A DNA stretch of 64,000 nt from Flavobacteriales bacterium (lineage in GTDB: Bacteria > Bacteroidota > Bacteroidia > Flavobacteriales_F > PHOS-HE28). The DNA is taken from NCBI GenBank assembly GCA_016703005.1, contig JADJCX010000008.1:1-64000 (forward strand), written 5' to 3'. Position 1 is the first letter of the stretch, and each line of letters begins with the position of its first letter. Of the stretch, positions 1-7,890 are shown piece by piece. The notes below the pieces were generated by a model, which did not search any database, had not been told where the DNA came from, and worked only from the letters and a program-made list of their open reading frames with translations. Position numbers and translations under genes: made by a program.

Positions 1-2
1 TG

Positions 3-92
3 CGGTCGGCAGAGTGGGATGTCCAGCTCGCCCACGATGCGGATGGAACAACCAGAAGATCCGTGGGCCGTAACGGGCCGATGGGAGCATGA
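3..92 (+). CDS. Possible 3' end of a gene cut by the window edge
   Basis: Frame 3 is open from the window edge to a TGA at 90-92 and encodes about 29 residues ending NGPMGA. The stretch EWDVQLAHDADG resembles the tail of small antitoxin-like proteins, but this is a weak resemblance over a very short stretch. It could equally be chance. Confidence 0.2.
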   Translation, partial: RSAEWDVQLAHDADGTTRRSVGRNGPMGA

Positions 93-171
93 GCGAAGAT
101 GGCCAAGCGCTTCTTCACCGGGGTGTGAGCGGCGCGCCGCGCCGTAGTCCTTGCACCCCAACTCCCACCTC

Positions 172-547
172 ATGCTGTCCTGCCGGACCCTTTCGTTCGC
201 GTGCGCACTCGCTCACGGCGCCGCTCCTGTATGCCCAACAGGATAGCTGCACCGCACGGTGGCTACCGGTGAAGCACGTAGGCAACATCATAACGATCCG
301 CGGGACGCCAACGCAGGTGAGCGCACCGCCAAAAGTGAAAGGCGATCGGTGTACCTGAACTTCGGTGGCAAGTATCCCTGACCACACCTTCACGGTGATC
401 ATTTGGGACGACGTTCACAAAGGCAAACGCGAGAAGTTGGTGAAGCGCTACGCGGACAAGTCGCTGCGCATTAAAGGATGGGTGAAGACCCGCGACGGCA
501 AGCCGGAGATCACCGTGAAGACGTTGGATGATATTGAAGTGGAGTAG
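172..547 (+). CDS. Secreted OB-fold-like protein, frameshifted
   Basis: No single frame gives the whole protein. Reading frame 1 from ATG 172 gives a signal-peptide-like start (MLSCRTLSFACALA). Frame 2 then gives LLYAQQDSCTA and VKHVGNIITIRGTPTQV. Frame 1 near 349-378 gives VYLNFGGKYP, and frame 2 from about 377 gives DHTFTVIIWDDV to the stop at 547. The order VGNxxTIRG, VYLNFGGKYP, HTFTVIIW, GKPEI is typical of small secreted OB-fold proteins found in Bacteroidota and near thermonuclease-like domains. Two opposite one-base shifts, near 348 and 376, and another near 210 explain the breaks. It is either indel-damaged sequence or a decaying gene. The function is unknown; nucleic-acid binding is only an inference from the fold. 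Confidence 0.5.
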
Positions 548-609
548 GGGAGGCGATCGGACCATTGCCGATCAGACAAGTAGAGTACCTCCAGAGCCTA
601 TCCCGGCGC

Positions 610-1194
610 TCAATGCTTCCGATGATTCCCGATGCGCGCGCGGTTGGACTTGTTGGCCGCTACGCGTTCGGTCTGTGCGCCATGGAACGAGGTCTGGCCG
701 CGCTGGGGCACATTGGTATCGGGTGTGGGATCGTAGGTGGGCGCGGGGCGCTCGGCCGTGGGTTGGTGGTGATCCTCCTTGTCCTCCTGCGCTGCGTTCA
801 GTTCGTCTACGTTGCCTGCCACTTTGGCCATGGGCTGCGACTGCTCCTTGCGCTCGGCGGCGAGGGCGCGGCGCGCGGCAACGACGTTCGACTTCCGTGC
901 GGCGCTCTTTTTCAGCGGCACTGCGATAGGTGATGTGGGGCGCTTCGCGGCGGCCTTCCGCACGGGTGCGGCTTTCTTCGGGGTTGCGCTCTTTTTCAAT
1001 TGCACGGCCACACGTGGTGCGGCCTTCCGCACGGGTGCGGCTTTCTTCTTCTGCGTGGCCTTCTTCGCCGGTGCCGCTTTCTTCACGGCCATCTTCTTTT
1101 TCGGAGCGGCCTTCTTTTTCGCGGCGGGCTTGGCGGCGGTAGCTGCCTTCTTCTTCGGTGCCGTTTTCGCTGACTTCTTCACGGAGGTTTTCAT
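610..1194 (-). CDS. Histone H1-like lysine/alanine-rich protein
   Basis: This encodes 194 residues starting MKTSVKKSAK. Residues 1 to about 115 are almost entirely K, A, P, R, V and T, with repeated AAPKKK, KKAAPVRKAA and LKKSA blocks, as in the C-terminal tails of histone H1 and bacterial HC2-like nucleoproteins. The last 80 residues are more acidic and polar and low in complexity. Such proteins bind DNA non-specifically through lysine repeats and help compact the nucleoid. I chose the ATG at 1194 because the repeats begin there; the frame stays open further upstream but overlaps the gene on the other strand. The function is inferred from composition only. Confidence 0.7.
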   Translation of the reverse strand: MKTSVKKSAKTAPKKKAATAAKPAAKKKAAPKKKMAVKKAAPAKKATQKKKAAPVRKAAPRVAVQLKKSATPKKAAPVRKAAAKRPTSPIAVPLKKSAARKSNVVAARRALAAERKEQSQPMAKVAGNVDELNAAQEDKEDHHQPTAERPAPTYDPTPDTNVPQRGQTSFHGAQTERVAANKSNRARIGNHRKH

Positions 1195-1380
1195 GATGGG
1201 TCGTTTCGTTAAGTGGTGCGAAGGTTGTGCCACCCGGTTCCGTGGCAGGAACATGTCTTGTCTGCACGTGCATCGGCAAGAATGCGGACAGCCACCGTGG
1301 AAGTCCGTTCCCATTTTCACCGTTCGGAACGGCCCTTGCTCGTGCACATTGTTCACCTTCGTTCCCTCAACGCAACCACC

Positions 1381-1791
1381 ATGTTCCGCAGCACCCTTCT
1401 TCTCCTCGCCTTCACCAGTACCCCCATGCTCTTCGCGCAAGCCGAGGCGGTGACCACGCTCACCGGCGGCGGCACCCAGCAATGGACGGTGATCGGCAAC
1501 GCGGCCACACCGAAGTGCAGCGCTGGCGATGCCACCTACACGTTCAGCGCGCGACCTGGACAGGTGATCGTGGCCACCTGCGCGGGCGGCGGTTGGAAGA
1601 ACACCACCCATGCCCTCAGCGATTGGAGCGCCAACGGCAAAAGCGGCATCGCCTTCGGTGGTTCCAAGTACGAAGTGAAGTCGCTGCCGCCTTCCGCACC
1701 GGCGTGCAAAGGCAATGCGACGTGCGTGCGCTTGGTAACGGTGCCGGACGGCAAGACCGACGCTACGCGCACCATCTACCTCACGCACTGA
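1381..1791 (+). CDS. Secreted protein of unknown function
   Basis: This encodes 136 residues. The start is an N-terminal signal peptide (MFRSTLLLLAFTSTPMLFAQA) with a likely cleavage after FAQA. The mature part holds four cysteines (in PKCSAGD, ATCAGG, PACKGN, ATCVRL) that could form two disulfides, consistent with export. No family is recognised. Its TGA overlaps the ATG of the next gene by one base, so the two are probably co-translated. Upstream, the frame is open to 1213, but the signal peptide fixes the start at 1381. Confidence 0.65.
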   Translation: MFRSTLLLLAFTSTPMLFAQAEAVTTLTGGGTQQWTVIGNAATPKCSAGDATYTFSARPGQVIVATCAGGGWKNTTHALSDWSANGKSGIAFGGSKYEVKSLPPSAPACKGNATCVRLVTVPDGKTDATRTIYLTH

Positions 1792-2264
1792 TGGAGCCGG
1801 TTACGCCGAAGAAGAACTGGGACCTTACCAAGTCGGTGACGCCCGTGCTCACGGTGCTGGGCATCTCCGTTGGTGCTTGGCAGTTCACCAGCCAGATGAG
1901 CCACGAGAGCAAGATGGAGTTCAGTCGCAGCATGTACAACAAGAAGCTGCAGGCCTACGAAGAGGTGGGCAGGGCCGTGGGCGATCTGCTGGTGGTGCCG
2001 CACGACGAACGGCTGTGGATCAGCGCGAGCGATACACTGGCCTTCGACAGTTGCTTGGAACGTTTCCGCACCTGCTACTGGGGCGTGCTGCCGCTGGTGG
2101 AGGACAGCACCGTGCAAACGGCGATGATCCAGTTCAAGGACATGGCGCGTTTCTACCGCCGCGGCGAGAACGACTACCACGACCTGGCCCGCGAAGGCAT
2201 GGCGCTGATGAACGCCTGCAACCTTTCGCTGGAGCGGCATTGGAACAAGCGGAAGGAGGACTGA
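1791..2264 (+). CDS. Membrane-anchored protein of unknown function
   Basis: This encodes 157 residues. One hydrophobic segment near residues 14-30 (VTPVLTVLGISVGAWQF) suggests an N-terminal anchor. The rest is helical and charged, with HESKMEFSRSMYNKKLQAYEEVGRAV forming a possible coiled coil. Small proteins with one membrane segment and a helical soluble part of this kind are common in Bacteroidota without a known role. It overlaps the preceding secreted-protein gene by one base (TGATG) and faces the response regulator on the other strand 7 bases downstream. Confidence 0.6.
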   Translation: MEPVTPKKNWDLTKSVTPVLTVLGISVGAWQFTSQMSHESKMEFSRSMYNKKLQAYEEVGRAVGDLLVVPHDERLWISASDTLAFDSCLERFRTCYWGVLPLVEDSTVQTAMIQFKDMARFYRRGENDYHDLAREGMALMNACNLSLERHWNKRKED

Positions 2265-2271
2265 GGCGGCA

Positions 2272-2958
2272 CTACGCCTCCACAAGTCCCCACTTGAAGG
2301 CGAAGAGCACGAGGCCGGTCTTGCTCTTGATGTCGAACCTGGCGAAGAGATCCTCGCGGTAGCCGTCCACGGTGCGGCGGCTCACGTCCATTTTCGCGGC
2401 GATCTGGTCGTAGGTGTATTCATCCTCGCGGCACACCAGGCGGATGAGTTCGATCTCGCGATCGCTGAGCAGCTCCATTACTTGGGCCCGTTGCCGTTCA
2501 AGGCGTGTGAGCAGTTCGCCGCTGGTGAGGGCGAGCTCCACCTCCTCCGAATGGAAATGGCCGATGGTGACCACTTGGTGCAGGGCTTGGCGGAAGACGT
2601 TGCTGTTGACATCCTTGAGCAGGAAGCCGCAGGAACCGGCGCGCAGGGCCTTGATCATGGCCTCCTCCGTTTTCTCGAAGGTGAGGGCCAGCGGCTTCAC
2701 CTTCGGCGTGTTGGCGCGGATCCACGCGATGGTGGCATAGCCGTCCATCACCGGCATGTGCAGATCAACGATGGCCACGTCGATGCGCGGCGCATCCTTC
2801 AACGCGTTGATGTACTCTTCGCCGTTGCCGGCCTGCAGCACCACTTCGTACCCGCCCAGCCGGTCGATGAAGCCGGCCAAGGCGGTGCGCATGATCAGGT
2901 GGTCGTCGACAAGGGCGATACGAACAGGCGGCCGGTCAGGCGGTACAGTGGCGGACAT
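2272..2958 (-). CDS. LuxR/NarL-family response regulator
   Basis: This encodes 228 residues from ATG 2958. The N-terminal receiver domain (about residues 10-125) shows IALVDDH for the acidic pocket, AIVDLHMPVMDG around the phospho-acceptor Asp, and FLLKD containing the conserved Lys. The C-terminal LuxR-type helix-turn-helix (about 160-225) shows LSDREIELIRLVC and YDQIAAKMDVSRRTVDGYRE. It should be a DNA-binding output regulator controlled by phosphorylation. No kinase gene lies next to it, so its partner is elsewhere. The frame also opens at a TTG at 2982, but the TATACTTG box at 2980-2987 would put transcription start downstream of that codon, so ATG 2958 is preferred. Confidence 0.85.
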   Translation of the reverse strand: MSATVPPDRPPVRIALVDDHLIMRTALAGFIDRLGGYEVVLQAGNGEEYINALKDAPRIDVAIVDLHMPVMDGYATIAWIRANTPKVKPLALTFEKTEEAMIKALRAGSCGFLLKDVNSNVFRQALHQVVTIGHFHSEEVELALTSGELLTRLERQRAQVMELLSDREIELIRLVCREDEYTYDQIAAKMDVSRRTVDGYREDLFARFDIKSKTGLVLFAFKWGLVEA

Positions 2959-2979
2959 GGGGTGGGGGGGTGGGGTTTT

Positions 2980-2987
2980 CAAGTATA
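2980..2987 (-). promoter_or_regulatory. Putative -7 promoter box for the LuxR-type regulator
   Basis: On the minus strand the sequence reads TATACTTG, five of six fixed positions of the Bacteroidota TANNTTTG box. It lies about 22 bases before ATG 2958. No clear TTTG -33 element is seen. Confidence 0.35.
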
Positions 2988-3200
2988 GGCGTTCCGCTGA
3001 AGCAGCATGTTACCACGGGACATGCGGCGCGAACGAGGCGCGGCTTCCACAACACTGCCCGTTCGTTTGCACAGTGGACGAACGGTCCATCACACCCCCG
3101 TATCGCATACAGGCTGCGGTGGTCGCGGCGTTCAGCGTGTTGGGGGCGTTCCAATGCGCCGTGGCCCCGCATTCGCCTTGAGCATCGTCCGTTACCGACG

Positions 3201-3234
3201 ATCAACCATCAACCAACAACCAACAACCACAACC
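3201..3234 (+). repeat. Heptamer tandem repeat before a start codon
   Basis: Four consecutive 7-base units (ATCAACC, ATCAACC, AACAACC, AACAACC) and a partial fifth run directly into the ATG at 3235. The repeat fills the place of the ribosome-binding site. It is purine/C-rich with no G, unlike the neighbouring sequence. Confidence 0.8.
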
Positions 3235-3618
3235 ATGAGAACCATCATCGCCATCGGCGCCATCGCCCTGATCGGAACTATGAACGTACACGCACAGGAG
3301 ACCACACCCAGCATGGTCGATAACGTCTGGGTGAACCTGAACACCGCGCAACTGAACCTGCAACTGGACCTGAGCGACGACCAGGAGATGAAGGTGAAAG
3401 AGATCGACATGCGCTACATCAAGCGCCACCAAACCCTTGAGCAGACCACGCCGAAGCTGAGCGAGAAGGCGATGAGCGACAAGACCGCCGCCCTGATGAC
3501 CGAGCGCGATCGCGACTTGCGTGCGGTGCTGAACCCCGAGCAGTACGCCAAGTGGGATGCCATGCGCCAGAAGGGCACCACGGACCTTACACCGGAGAAG
3601 AAAGAGAAGATGAAGTAA
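3235..3618 (+). CDS. Small exported helical protein (Spy/DUF4890-like)
   Basis: This encodes 127 residues. A signal peptide (MRTIIAIGAIALIGTMNVHAQ) is followed by a charged, helical mature domain containing LDLSDDQEMKVKEID, LMTERDRDLRAVLNPEQYAKWD and a lysine-rich tail. Alternating LSxxQ and LNPEQYxKW motifs are typical of small periplasmic LTXXQ/Spy-like or DUF4890-like proteins of Bacteroidota, some of which act in metal or envelope stress. That link is family inference. The start is fixed by the signal peptide and sits immediately after a heptamer repeat. Confidence 0.7.
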   Translation: MRTIIAIGAIALIGTMNVHAQETTPSMVDNVWVNLNTAQLNLQLDLSDDQEMKVKEIDMRYIKRHQTLEQTTPKLSEKAMSDKTAALMTERDRDLRAVLNPEQYAKWDAMRQKGTTDLTPEKKEKMK

Positions 3619-3807
3619 GGAGCGGTTGCTTCCCCTTCGTCGAACGCCGAGGCTCCAGGAATGGGGCCTTGGCGCTTTTCAGGGATCGGGCGCACGTGAT
3701 CGCCGGAACTTGGCGGCCTGATTTGCGCAAGTCTTGGAATACGGACCTGTCCGCGAAATGAAACCGCATCCCGGCGTACACCGGGACAACGGCGTACTCG
3801 AGTGCCT

Positions 3808-4026
3808 ATGGCGGAACAGGGTGCAGTGTACCTTTGGTTCAAAGCGACGAACATGGTCCATGTAGTTACCAAGCGCACCAGCAAACGCCAACGGGATACC
3901 ATCCTGAAGCGGGCGGCCAAGCGCTCGCGACGCAAAGCCGGTGCGGACTTCACCGATCTCGTGGGTACCGCGCCATTGCATACCGATCCCGTGAAATACC
4001 AACGGGCGCTGCGCGATGAGAAGTGA
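3808..4026 (+). CDS. Small basic hypothetical protein
   Basis: This encodes 72 residues from ATG 3808, or 57 from ATG 3853. The middle is strikingly basic (KRTSKRQRDTILKRAAKRSRRKAG) and the end is mixed. There is no recognised family. It lies 37 bases before the GIY-YIG-like gene on the same strand, so the two may be one unit. Its basic character would suit nucleic-acid binding, but nothing in the sequence proves that. Confidence 0.4.
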   Translation: MAEQGAVYLWFKATNMVHVVTKRTSKRQRDTILKRAAKRSRRKAGADFTDLVGTAPLHTDPVKYQRALRDEK

Positions 4027-4063
4027 ACGCGTCGCCAAGTGAAGGTGAGCGGCCAGCGATAGT

Positions 4064-4408
4064 ATGCCCACCGTCTACACCGTTTACGTGATCGAGCTGG
4101 CCCGGAAAGTCTTCACCGAGGACCGGAAGTTCCGCGAAGCGAACCCGCAGTTCAACGGCGTGCTGGAGTGCCTGTACGTGGGCATGACGAGCAAGACACC
4201 ACAGGAGCGCTTGCAACAACACAAGACCGGCTACCGCAACGCGAAAGGGCAGAAGCTGAGCAGCAACATCGTGGAGAAGTACGGTCGTTACCTGCGTCCC
4301 AGTTTGTACCAGCACATCGGTCCGCTGAGCCGCGCGGAGGCGCTGGCCGTTGAGAAGGGCCTTGCGCTGGAACTGCGCCGCAAAGGCTATGCGGTGTGGA
4401 CGAATTGA
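4064..4408 (+). CDS. GIY-YIG-like domain protein
   Basis: This encodes 114 residues. The first strand reads YTVYVIEL, and CLYVGMT follows after an insertion, matching the GIY/YIG strand pair. SKTPQERLQQHKTGYRNAKG then resembles the conserved TxxPxxRxxxH segment. A later LSSNIVEKYG, LRPSLY and RAEALAVEKGLALELRRKGY complete the fold. The GIY-YIG family includes nucleases such as UvrC-type and homing endonucleases and many short stand-alone proteins. This copy looks like the short stand-alone type. Catalytic activity is uncertain because the first motif is YVIEL rather than GIY. Confidence 0.65.
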   Translation: MPTVYTVYVIELARKVFTEDRKFREANPQFNGVLECLYVGMTSKTPQERLQQHKTGYRNAKGQKLSSNIVEKYGRYLRPSLYQHIGPLSRAEALAVEKGLALELRRKGYAVWTN

Positions 4409-4425
4409 GGAGGATCAGAAGACTC

Positions 4426-4453
4426 CGCAGCCGCTCGCATCCACGCGAGTGGC
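4426..4453 (+). repeat. REP-like palindromic element, copy 1
   Basis: This 28-base element starts CGCAGCCGCTCGC and ends ACGCGAGTGGC. Its arms CCGCTCGC and GCGAGTGG pair with one G-T wobble to form a short hairpin. It lies just after the GIY-YIG-like gene. A copy with one difference is at 6058-6085 and a diverged copy is at 5362-5388, all in the same orientation. Confidence 0.6.
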
Positions 4454-4481
4454 ACACTTACCCCTTACCCCTTACCCCTCA
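4454..4481 (+). repeat. Heptamer tandem repeat
   Basis: Four 7-base units follow the palindromic element directly: ACACTTA, CCCCTTA, CCCCTTA, CCCCTCA. The array ends just before the stop codon of the minus-strand gene at 4487. Confidence 0.7.
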
Positions 4482-4486
4482 CTTCC

Positions 4487-5263
4487 CTACTCCACCACGA
4501 ACACACTGATATACCCGGCTGTGCGCGACGTGCTCTCGTGCGGCTGCATACGCACGCCGATCTTCTCCATCGCCATCAGCATCTTCTTGGCTTGCTCGGC
4601 TTCGTCGTGATCGAAACGGATCTCGTTGCGTTTCACATTGTACCCTTCGCGGGCGTTCACCACATCGGGCAGGTCGCGCAGGCGCACCTTGGACTGCGGG
4701 TACAACTCCCGTAGGGCCGCGGCTATGCGCTCGGCCTTTTCCTGTGTTACCTGTGCTTTGCCTTCGCCGAAGAACACATCGAAGCGCCACTCGGTCACCT
4801 CGGCGGCCGGCGTTCCCTTTTGCGGCTCGATCAAATTGGCCATGGTGGTGATCACCTGAGCGCTGTCGAACCGCACGATGTTCTCCACGGCCACGGCGGC
4901 CTTCAGCTGATCGGCGGTGCTGGCATCGGGTGTGCTGGCGATGGCCTTCAACAGCTCTTTCTGTGTCTCGGGGTCGCTACCGAGCATGGTCTTCACCATG
5001 GCCAGCGCCACGCTGATCTGCTCCTTGTTGCCCGAACCGATGGCGGTGAACACGCGGTCGATGATGGAGAACTTGAAATCGCGATCGAACTTCTCCTCGC
5101 CCTGCTCCAGGTTCTGCTGGCTCAGCAGCGCGTTGATCTCCGTTTGGTGTACCTCCAGCTTCTTCAGTGCGGGACCGTACTGCACGCTCATGTACGTGCT
5201 GACGATGGCCGCGATGGCGGCGGCCAGGAGGGTGATGGGATTGGTGTACTTGCCGATGTCCAT
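4487..5263 (-). CDS. Membrane-anchored protein of unknown function
   Basis: This encodes 258 residues starting MDIGKYTNPITLL. One transmembrane helix lies near residues 9-27 (ITLLAAAIAAIVSTYMSV). A coiled-coil stretch follows (KKLEVHQTEINALLSQQNLEQGEEKF, split over the helix), then a helical domain ending near residue 150. The C-terminal 80 residues (VTEWRFDVFFGEGKAQVT..., YPQSKVRLRDLPD..., NEIRFDH...) look like a small alpha/beta domain built to compare numbers or bind peptidoglycan-like partners, similar in outline to LytR_C-type tails. That is a guess from layout. No family is firmly recognised. Confidence 0.6.
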   Translation of the reverse strand: MDIGKYTNPITLLAAAIAAIVSTYMSVQYGPALKKLEVHQTEINALLSQQNLEQGEEKFDRDFKFSIIDRVFTAIGSGNKEQISVALAMVKTMLGSDPETQKELLKAIASTPDASTADQLKAAVAVENIVRFDSAQVITTMANLIEPQKGTPAAEVTEWRFDVFFGEGKAQVTQEKAERIAAALRELYPQSKVRLRDLPDVVNAREGYNVKRNEIRFDHDEAEQAKKMLMAMEKIGVRMQPHESTSRTAGYISVFVVE

Positions 5264-5361
5264 GGTGTGGGGGGTGTTGCGCCACGAAAGTGCGGGTACG
5301 GGACGGTGCCTGCAATACCCAGTTGAGGGGATTTTGCGGTGGTGTCGTTCGCGACTTCCGG

Positions 5362-5388
5362 CGCAGCCGCTCCCGACCACGCGAGCGG
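5362..5388 (+). repeat. REP-like palindromic element, diverged copy
   Basis: The element begins CGCAGCCGCT and ends CGCGAGCGG, matching the copies at 4426 and 6058 at both ends with a different loop. The arms CCGCTC and GAGCGG pair perfectly. It is intergenic, between two minus-strand genes. Confidence 0.45.
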
Positions 5389-5405
5389 TGCACGCCTTTG
5401 AACGA

Positions 5406-5434
5406 CGAAGTGCGCCCGGTAGGAGCGCACTTCG
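5406..5434 (-). terminator. Hairpin, likely terminator of the NTF2-like gene
   Basis: Perfect 10-base arms CGAAGTGCGC and GCGCACTTCG enclose a 9-base loop, 20 bases past the inferred stop of the minus-strand gene at 5454. There is no strong T run, so the strength is uncertain. Confidence 0.5.
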
Positions 5435-5453
5435 CAACGCGGGGGAACGATGG

Positions 5454-5976
5454 TCAGGGCTGTACTACGGCAACGGTATCGGCAGCGGCCTTCTTCGGCA
5501 TGGAACTCACGCTCGATCTCGCGGATGCACTGCCATGCATCGCCGTTCTTGCGGAAGATGCTCCAGTACGTGCCTTGGTCCACCACGGTGCCTGCCTTGT
5601 CGGTATCGGTGTACGATCCGATCTCGGTCATGTGGTCGGTACCCACGAAAAGATCGAGCACTTTGAACGTAGGGGTAATGCCCGTCGTGTCCTTGCTCAT
5701 CTGTTCGGCGATGCGTTCGCGCACGGCGGCTTTGCCTTGCATCGGCTCGCGTTCGCGCATGTAGCTCACCACATCGTCCGCGTAGTAGTTGTTCACCACG
5801 GCATCGGCATCTTTGGCCACCTGTGCTGTTGCGTAGGCGTCTTCCATAGCTTGCACGGTGGCGGTGAGCGCGGTCATATCAACGGCGGGTGCCGCTTCCT
5901 TGGCGGGCGCGCCACAGGAATTGAACAGCAAGAGGCCTCCGAGGGTCAATGTTGGGAACAGGAAGTGCAGGCGCAT
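5454..5976 (-). CDS. NTF2-like (SnoaL/DUF4440) lipoprotein, frameshifted near the end
   Basis: The start at 5976 gives MRLHFLFPTLTLGGLLLFNSC, a lipoprotein signal with Cys in a lipobox-like LFNSC. Residues from about 35 form an NTF2-like cone: MEDAYATAQVAKDADAVVNNYY, DDVVSYMREREPMQGKAAV, a long central helix, then GTYWSIFRKNGDAWQCIREIERE. In one frame the protein runs on into non-family sequence. A one-base shift near 5505 instead gives MPKKAAADTVAVVQP and a stop at 5454, a natural tail. Family members bind small ligands or act as steroid-isomerase-like enzymes, but many have no assigned reaction. It is probably anchored to a membrane facing the periplasm. Confidence 0.65.
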
Positions 5977-6057
5977 GATGAAAAGGGTTGGTGAATGGTG
6001 GGTGCAAGCGACGCACGGTCGCCCATCAAAGATGATCATTGCCGAACACACGGATAT

Positions 6058-6085
6058 CGCAGCCGCTCGCGTCCACGCGAGTGGC
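6058..6085 (+). repeat. REP-like palindromic element, copy 2
   Basis: This copy differs from the one at 4426 at a single base (CGCG for CGCA in the left arm), making the stem nine pairs long. As with copy 1, it is followed at once by a heptamer tandem array. Confidence 0.6.
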
Positions 6086-6087
6086 CA

Positions 6088-6122
6088 ACTCACGACTCAC
6101 GACTCGCGACTCACGACTCCCA
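6088..6122 (+). repeat. Heptamer tandem repeat
   Basis: Five 7-base units read ACTCACG, ACTCACG, ACTCGCG, ACTCACG, ACTCCCA. The array overlaps the last codons of the AI-2E transporter gene on the other strand, where it encodes part of the GVVSRES tail. Confidence 0.75.
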
Positions 6123-7250
6123 CTCCCGACCCCTTCTTCTTCCCGAACCAGCGTGCGTGGAGGGTTGGCTTGCGCGGCGTGCCATCGTCGTTGCCGAGCA
6201 GATGACCGAAGGGCTTCAGGCCCGGCACATGGTCGAACACCACCTTGAGGATGGCGGTGAGCGGAATGGAAAGGAACATGCCCGGTATGCCCCACACCGC
6301 GCCACCGATCATCACCACGATGATCGACACCAGCGCGTTGATCTCCACGCGCGAAGCCACCACCCTGGGCACGATGAAGTTGTTGTCGATGAACTGCACA
6401 CTGACGTATAGCCCCAGCACCCACAAGGCCGCGCTCGGTTCCATGGTGGCCAATGCGATCACCATGGGCAGCACGGTGGCGATGATCATACCGATGTACG
6501 GGATGAGGTTGAGCACTGCTGCGATCACGGCCAAGAGCAGCGCGTACGGCACACCGATGATGAGCAGTCCGGTGAAATTGAGCACCGTAACGATGCCTGC
6601 TTGCAGGATGAGGCCGATGAGGTAGCTCTGGGCAACGCCTTGGCGCTCTGCAACATATCGTGCACGGCTGTTCGGTCTTTGTGGGCGACGAGCTGGTCGA
6701 TGAATGTGAGCAACAACTTCTTATAGAAGAGGAGGAGGAAGGTGAACACCGGCAGCAGGAAAGCGAAGGCGAATAGCGTTCCCATGGTGATGATGGCGCC
6801 GCCCACCAACGCACCGCCTTTGGTCAGGCCTTCCTTCTTCGCCGTTGCGAGCGCGTCGTCCACGGTCTTCGTTCCCACCTCGGTGCGTGCGAGCACCCAT
6901 CCTTCCAGCTTCTCGCCCAGCGCGCCCACCTTCTCCTCCAGCGCGGGCAAGCTCTCGCTGAAGTGCGCGGCCTGCGTGAGGATGAAATAGGAGAGCCCGG
7001 CTGCGCAACCCATGGCCAACAGCACGGCGAGCGCAATGGCCACCACGCGGTTGAGGCCGATGCGCGCGAGGAAGTTCACCAACGGGTTGAGCAGCATGGC
7101 CAGCAACATCGCGAAGAGCAACGGCACCACGATGGGTTGCGCCTGCACCAGCGCGTAGAAGAACGCGACCAGTCCGATGACGATGAGGGCCAGCTTCTGG
7201 TAAGTGGGTTGGATGACGTGCGGATGCGCGGAAGTGGCGGGTTCGATCAT
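6097..7250 (-). CDS. AI-2E/PerM family membrane transporter, frameshifted
   Basis: The N-terminal part from 7250 has the family layout: two hydrophobic hairpins (LALIVIGLVAFFYALVQAQPIV, given here in part, and AMLLAMLLNPLVNFL), VVAIALAVLLAMG, a helical extracytoplasmic region, and a third hydrophobic block around VFTFLLLFYKKLL. After MLQSAKA the frame breaks near 6645. The next frame restores VAQSYLIGLILQAG and continues with TGLLIIGVPYALLLAVIAA, IPYIGMIIATVLP, SVQFIDNNFIVPRVV, VEINALVSIIVVMIGG and GIPGMFLSIPLTAILKV, all conserved. The joined protein has about 384 residues, normal for the family. Members export AI-2-like signals or are sodium/proton antiporters; the substrate here is unknown. 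The C-terminal tail is read through a heptamer repeat and may differ in the true sequence. Confidence 0.8.
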
Positions 7251-7365
7251 GGTGAGCGGTGGACGGTGAGTAAATGTACCGGGCTATGCCAGGAACAAGT
7301 TGTGAACCTGTGCACGCTTTCGGCATGGACCGGCGTTTGGCGTTGTGGAACCAAACCGGCAAGCC

Positions 7366-7773
7366 ATGAACAGGATCATCATTTCAATGCTCGGCGCCGC
7401 GCTCTCGGGGGCGGTCGTCGCGCAAACGGTCGACGATAGCACGACCTTCGACAGCGGTGCACAGGAAACGATCGTCGCCGCTCCGGACACGGCGCGCTAC
7501 GCCACGTTCGGGGCAATGGAGAGCGAGCAACCCAGCACCGCCGCGCGCGCACGCAGTGAACGTGCGACCACGCGTTCGTCGGGATCGGCTTCTTCTTCCG
7601 CGGAGACCAAGTCGTCCGCAAGTCGCAGTGGTAAAGCGATCTCGCGCACCAAGGACGGTCCCACGGTGAGCGTTGCGCGCGCCATGGACCCCGAAGGCCG
7701 CAAGCATTGGGCGCGCAGCAATCGCCGCAGTACGCGCGCCGCGAAGGGTTGTCCGCCGGGTACAGTGCAGTAG
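7366..7773 (+). CDS. Exported Ser/Ala/Arg-rich protein of unknown function
   Basis: This encodes 135 residues from ATG 7366. The start MNRIIISMLGAALSGAVVAQ is a signal peptide. The mature chain is low in complexity and rich in Ser, Thr, Ala and Arg (ATTRSSGSASSSAETKSSASRSG), with no hydrophobic core, so it is likely disordered. There is no family match. Codons upstream of 7366 are open but do not add a sensible start. Confidence 0.5.
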   Translation: MNRIIISMLGAALSGAVVAQTVDDSTTFDSGAQETIVAAPDTARYATFGAMESEQPSTAARARSERATTRSSGSASSSAETKSSASRSGKAISRTKDGPTVSVARAMDPEGRKHWARSNRRSTRAAKGCPPGTVQ

Positions 7774-7890
7774 CATCACGGGCACTGTCACATCCGGTCC
7801 TGTTCTGGGGTGCGACTTCCCCAAGAACTGACAGCCGGGCACCCATGGCAGTGAACATCCCGTAGGTAGGGTTGTTGACTGACGAGAAAC

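Noticed and set aside
1195..1788. Upstream extension of the histone-like frame
   Set aside because: It overlaps the secreted-protein gene on the + strand, and the lysine-rich protein starts naturally at 1194.
4064..4408. GIY-YIG gene as a homing endonuclease of a mobile intron
   Set aside because: It is a short stand-alone protein with no intron, DNA-binding repeats or split host gene nearby.
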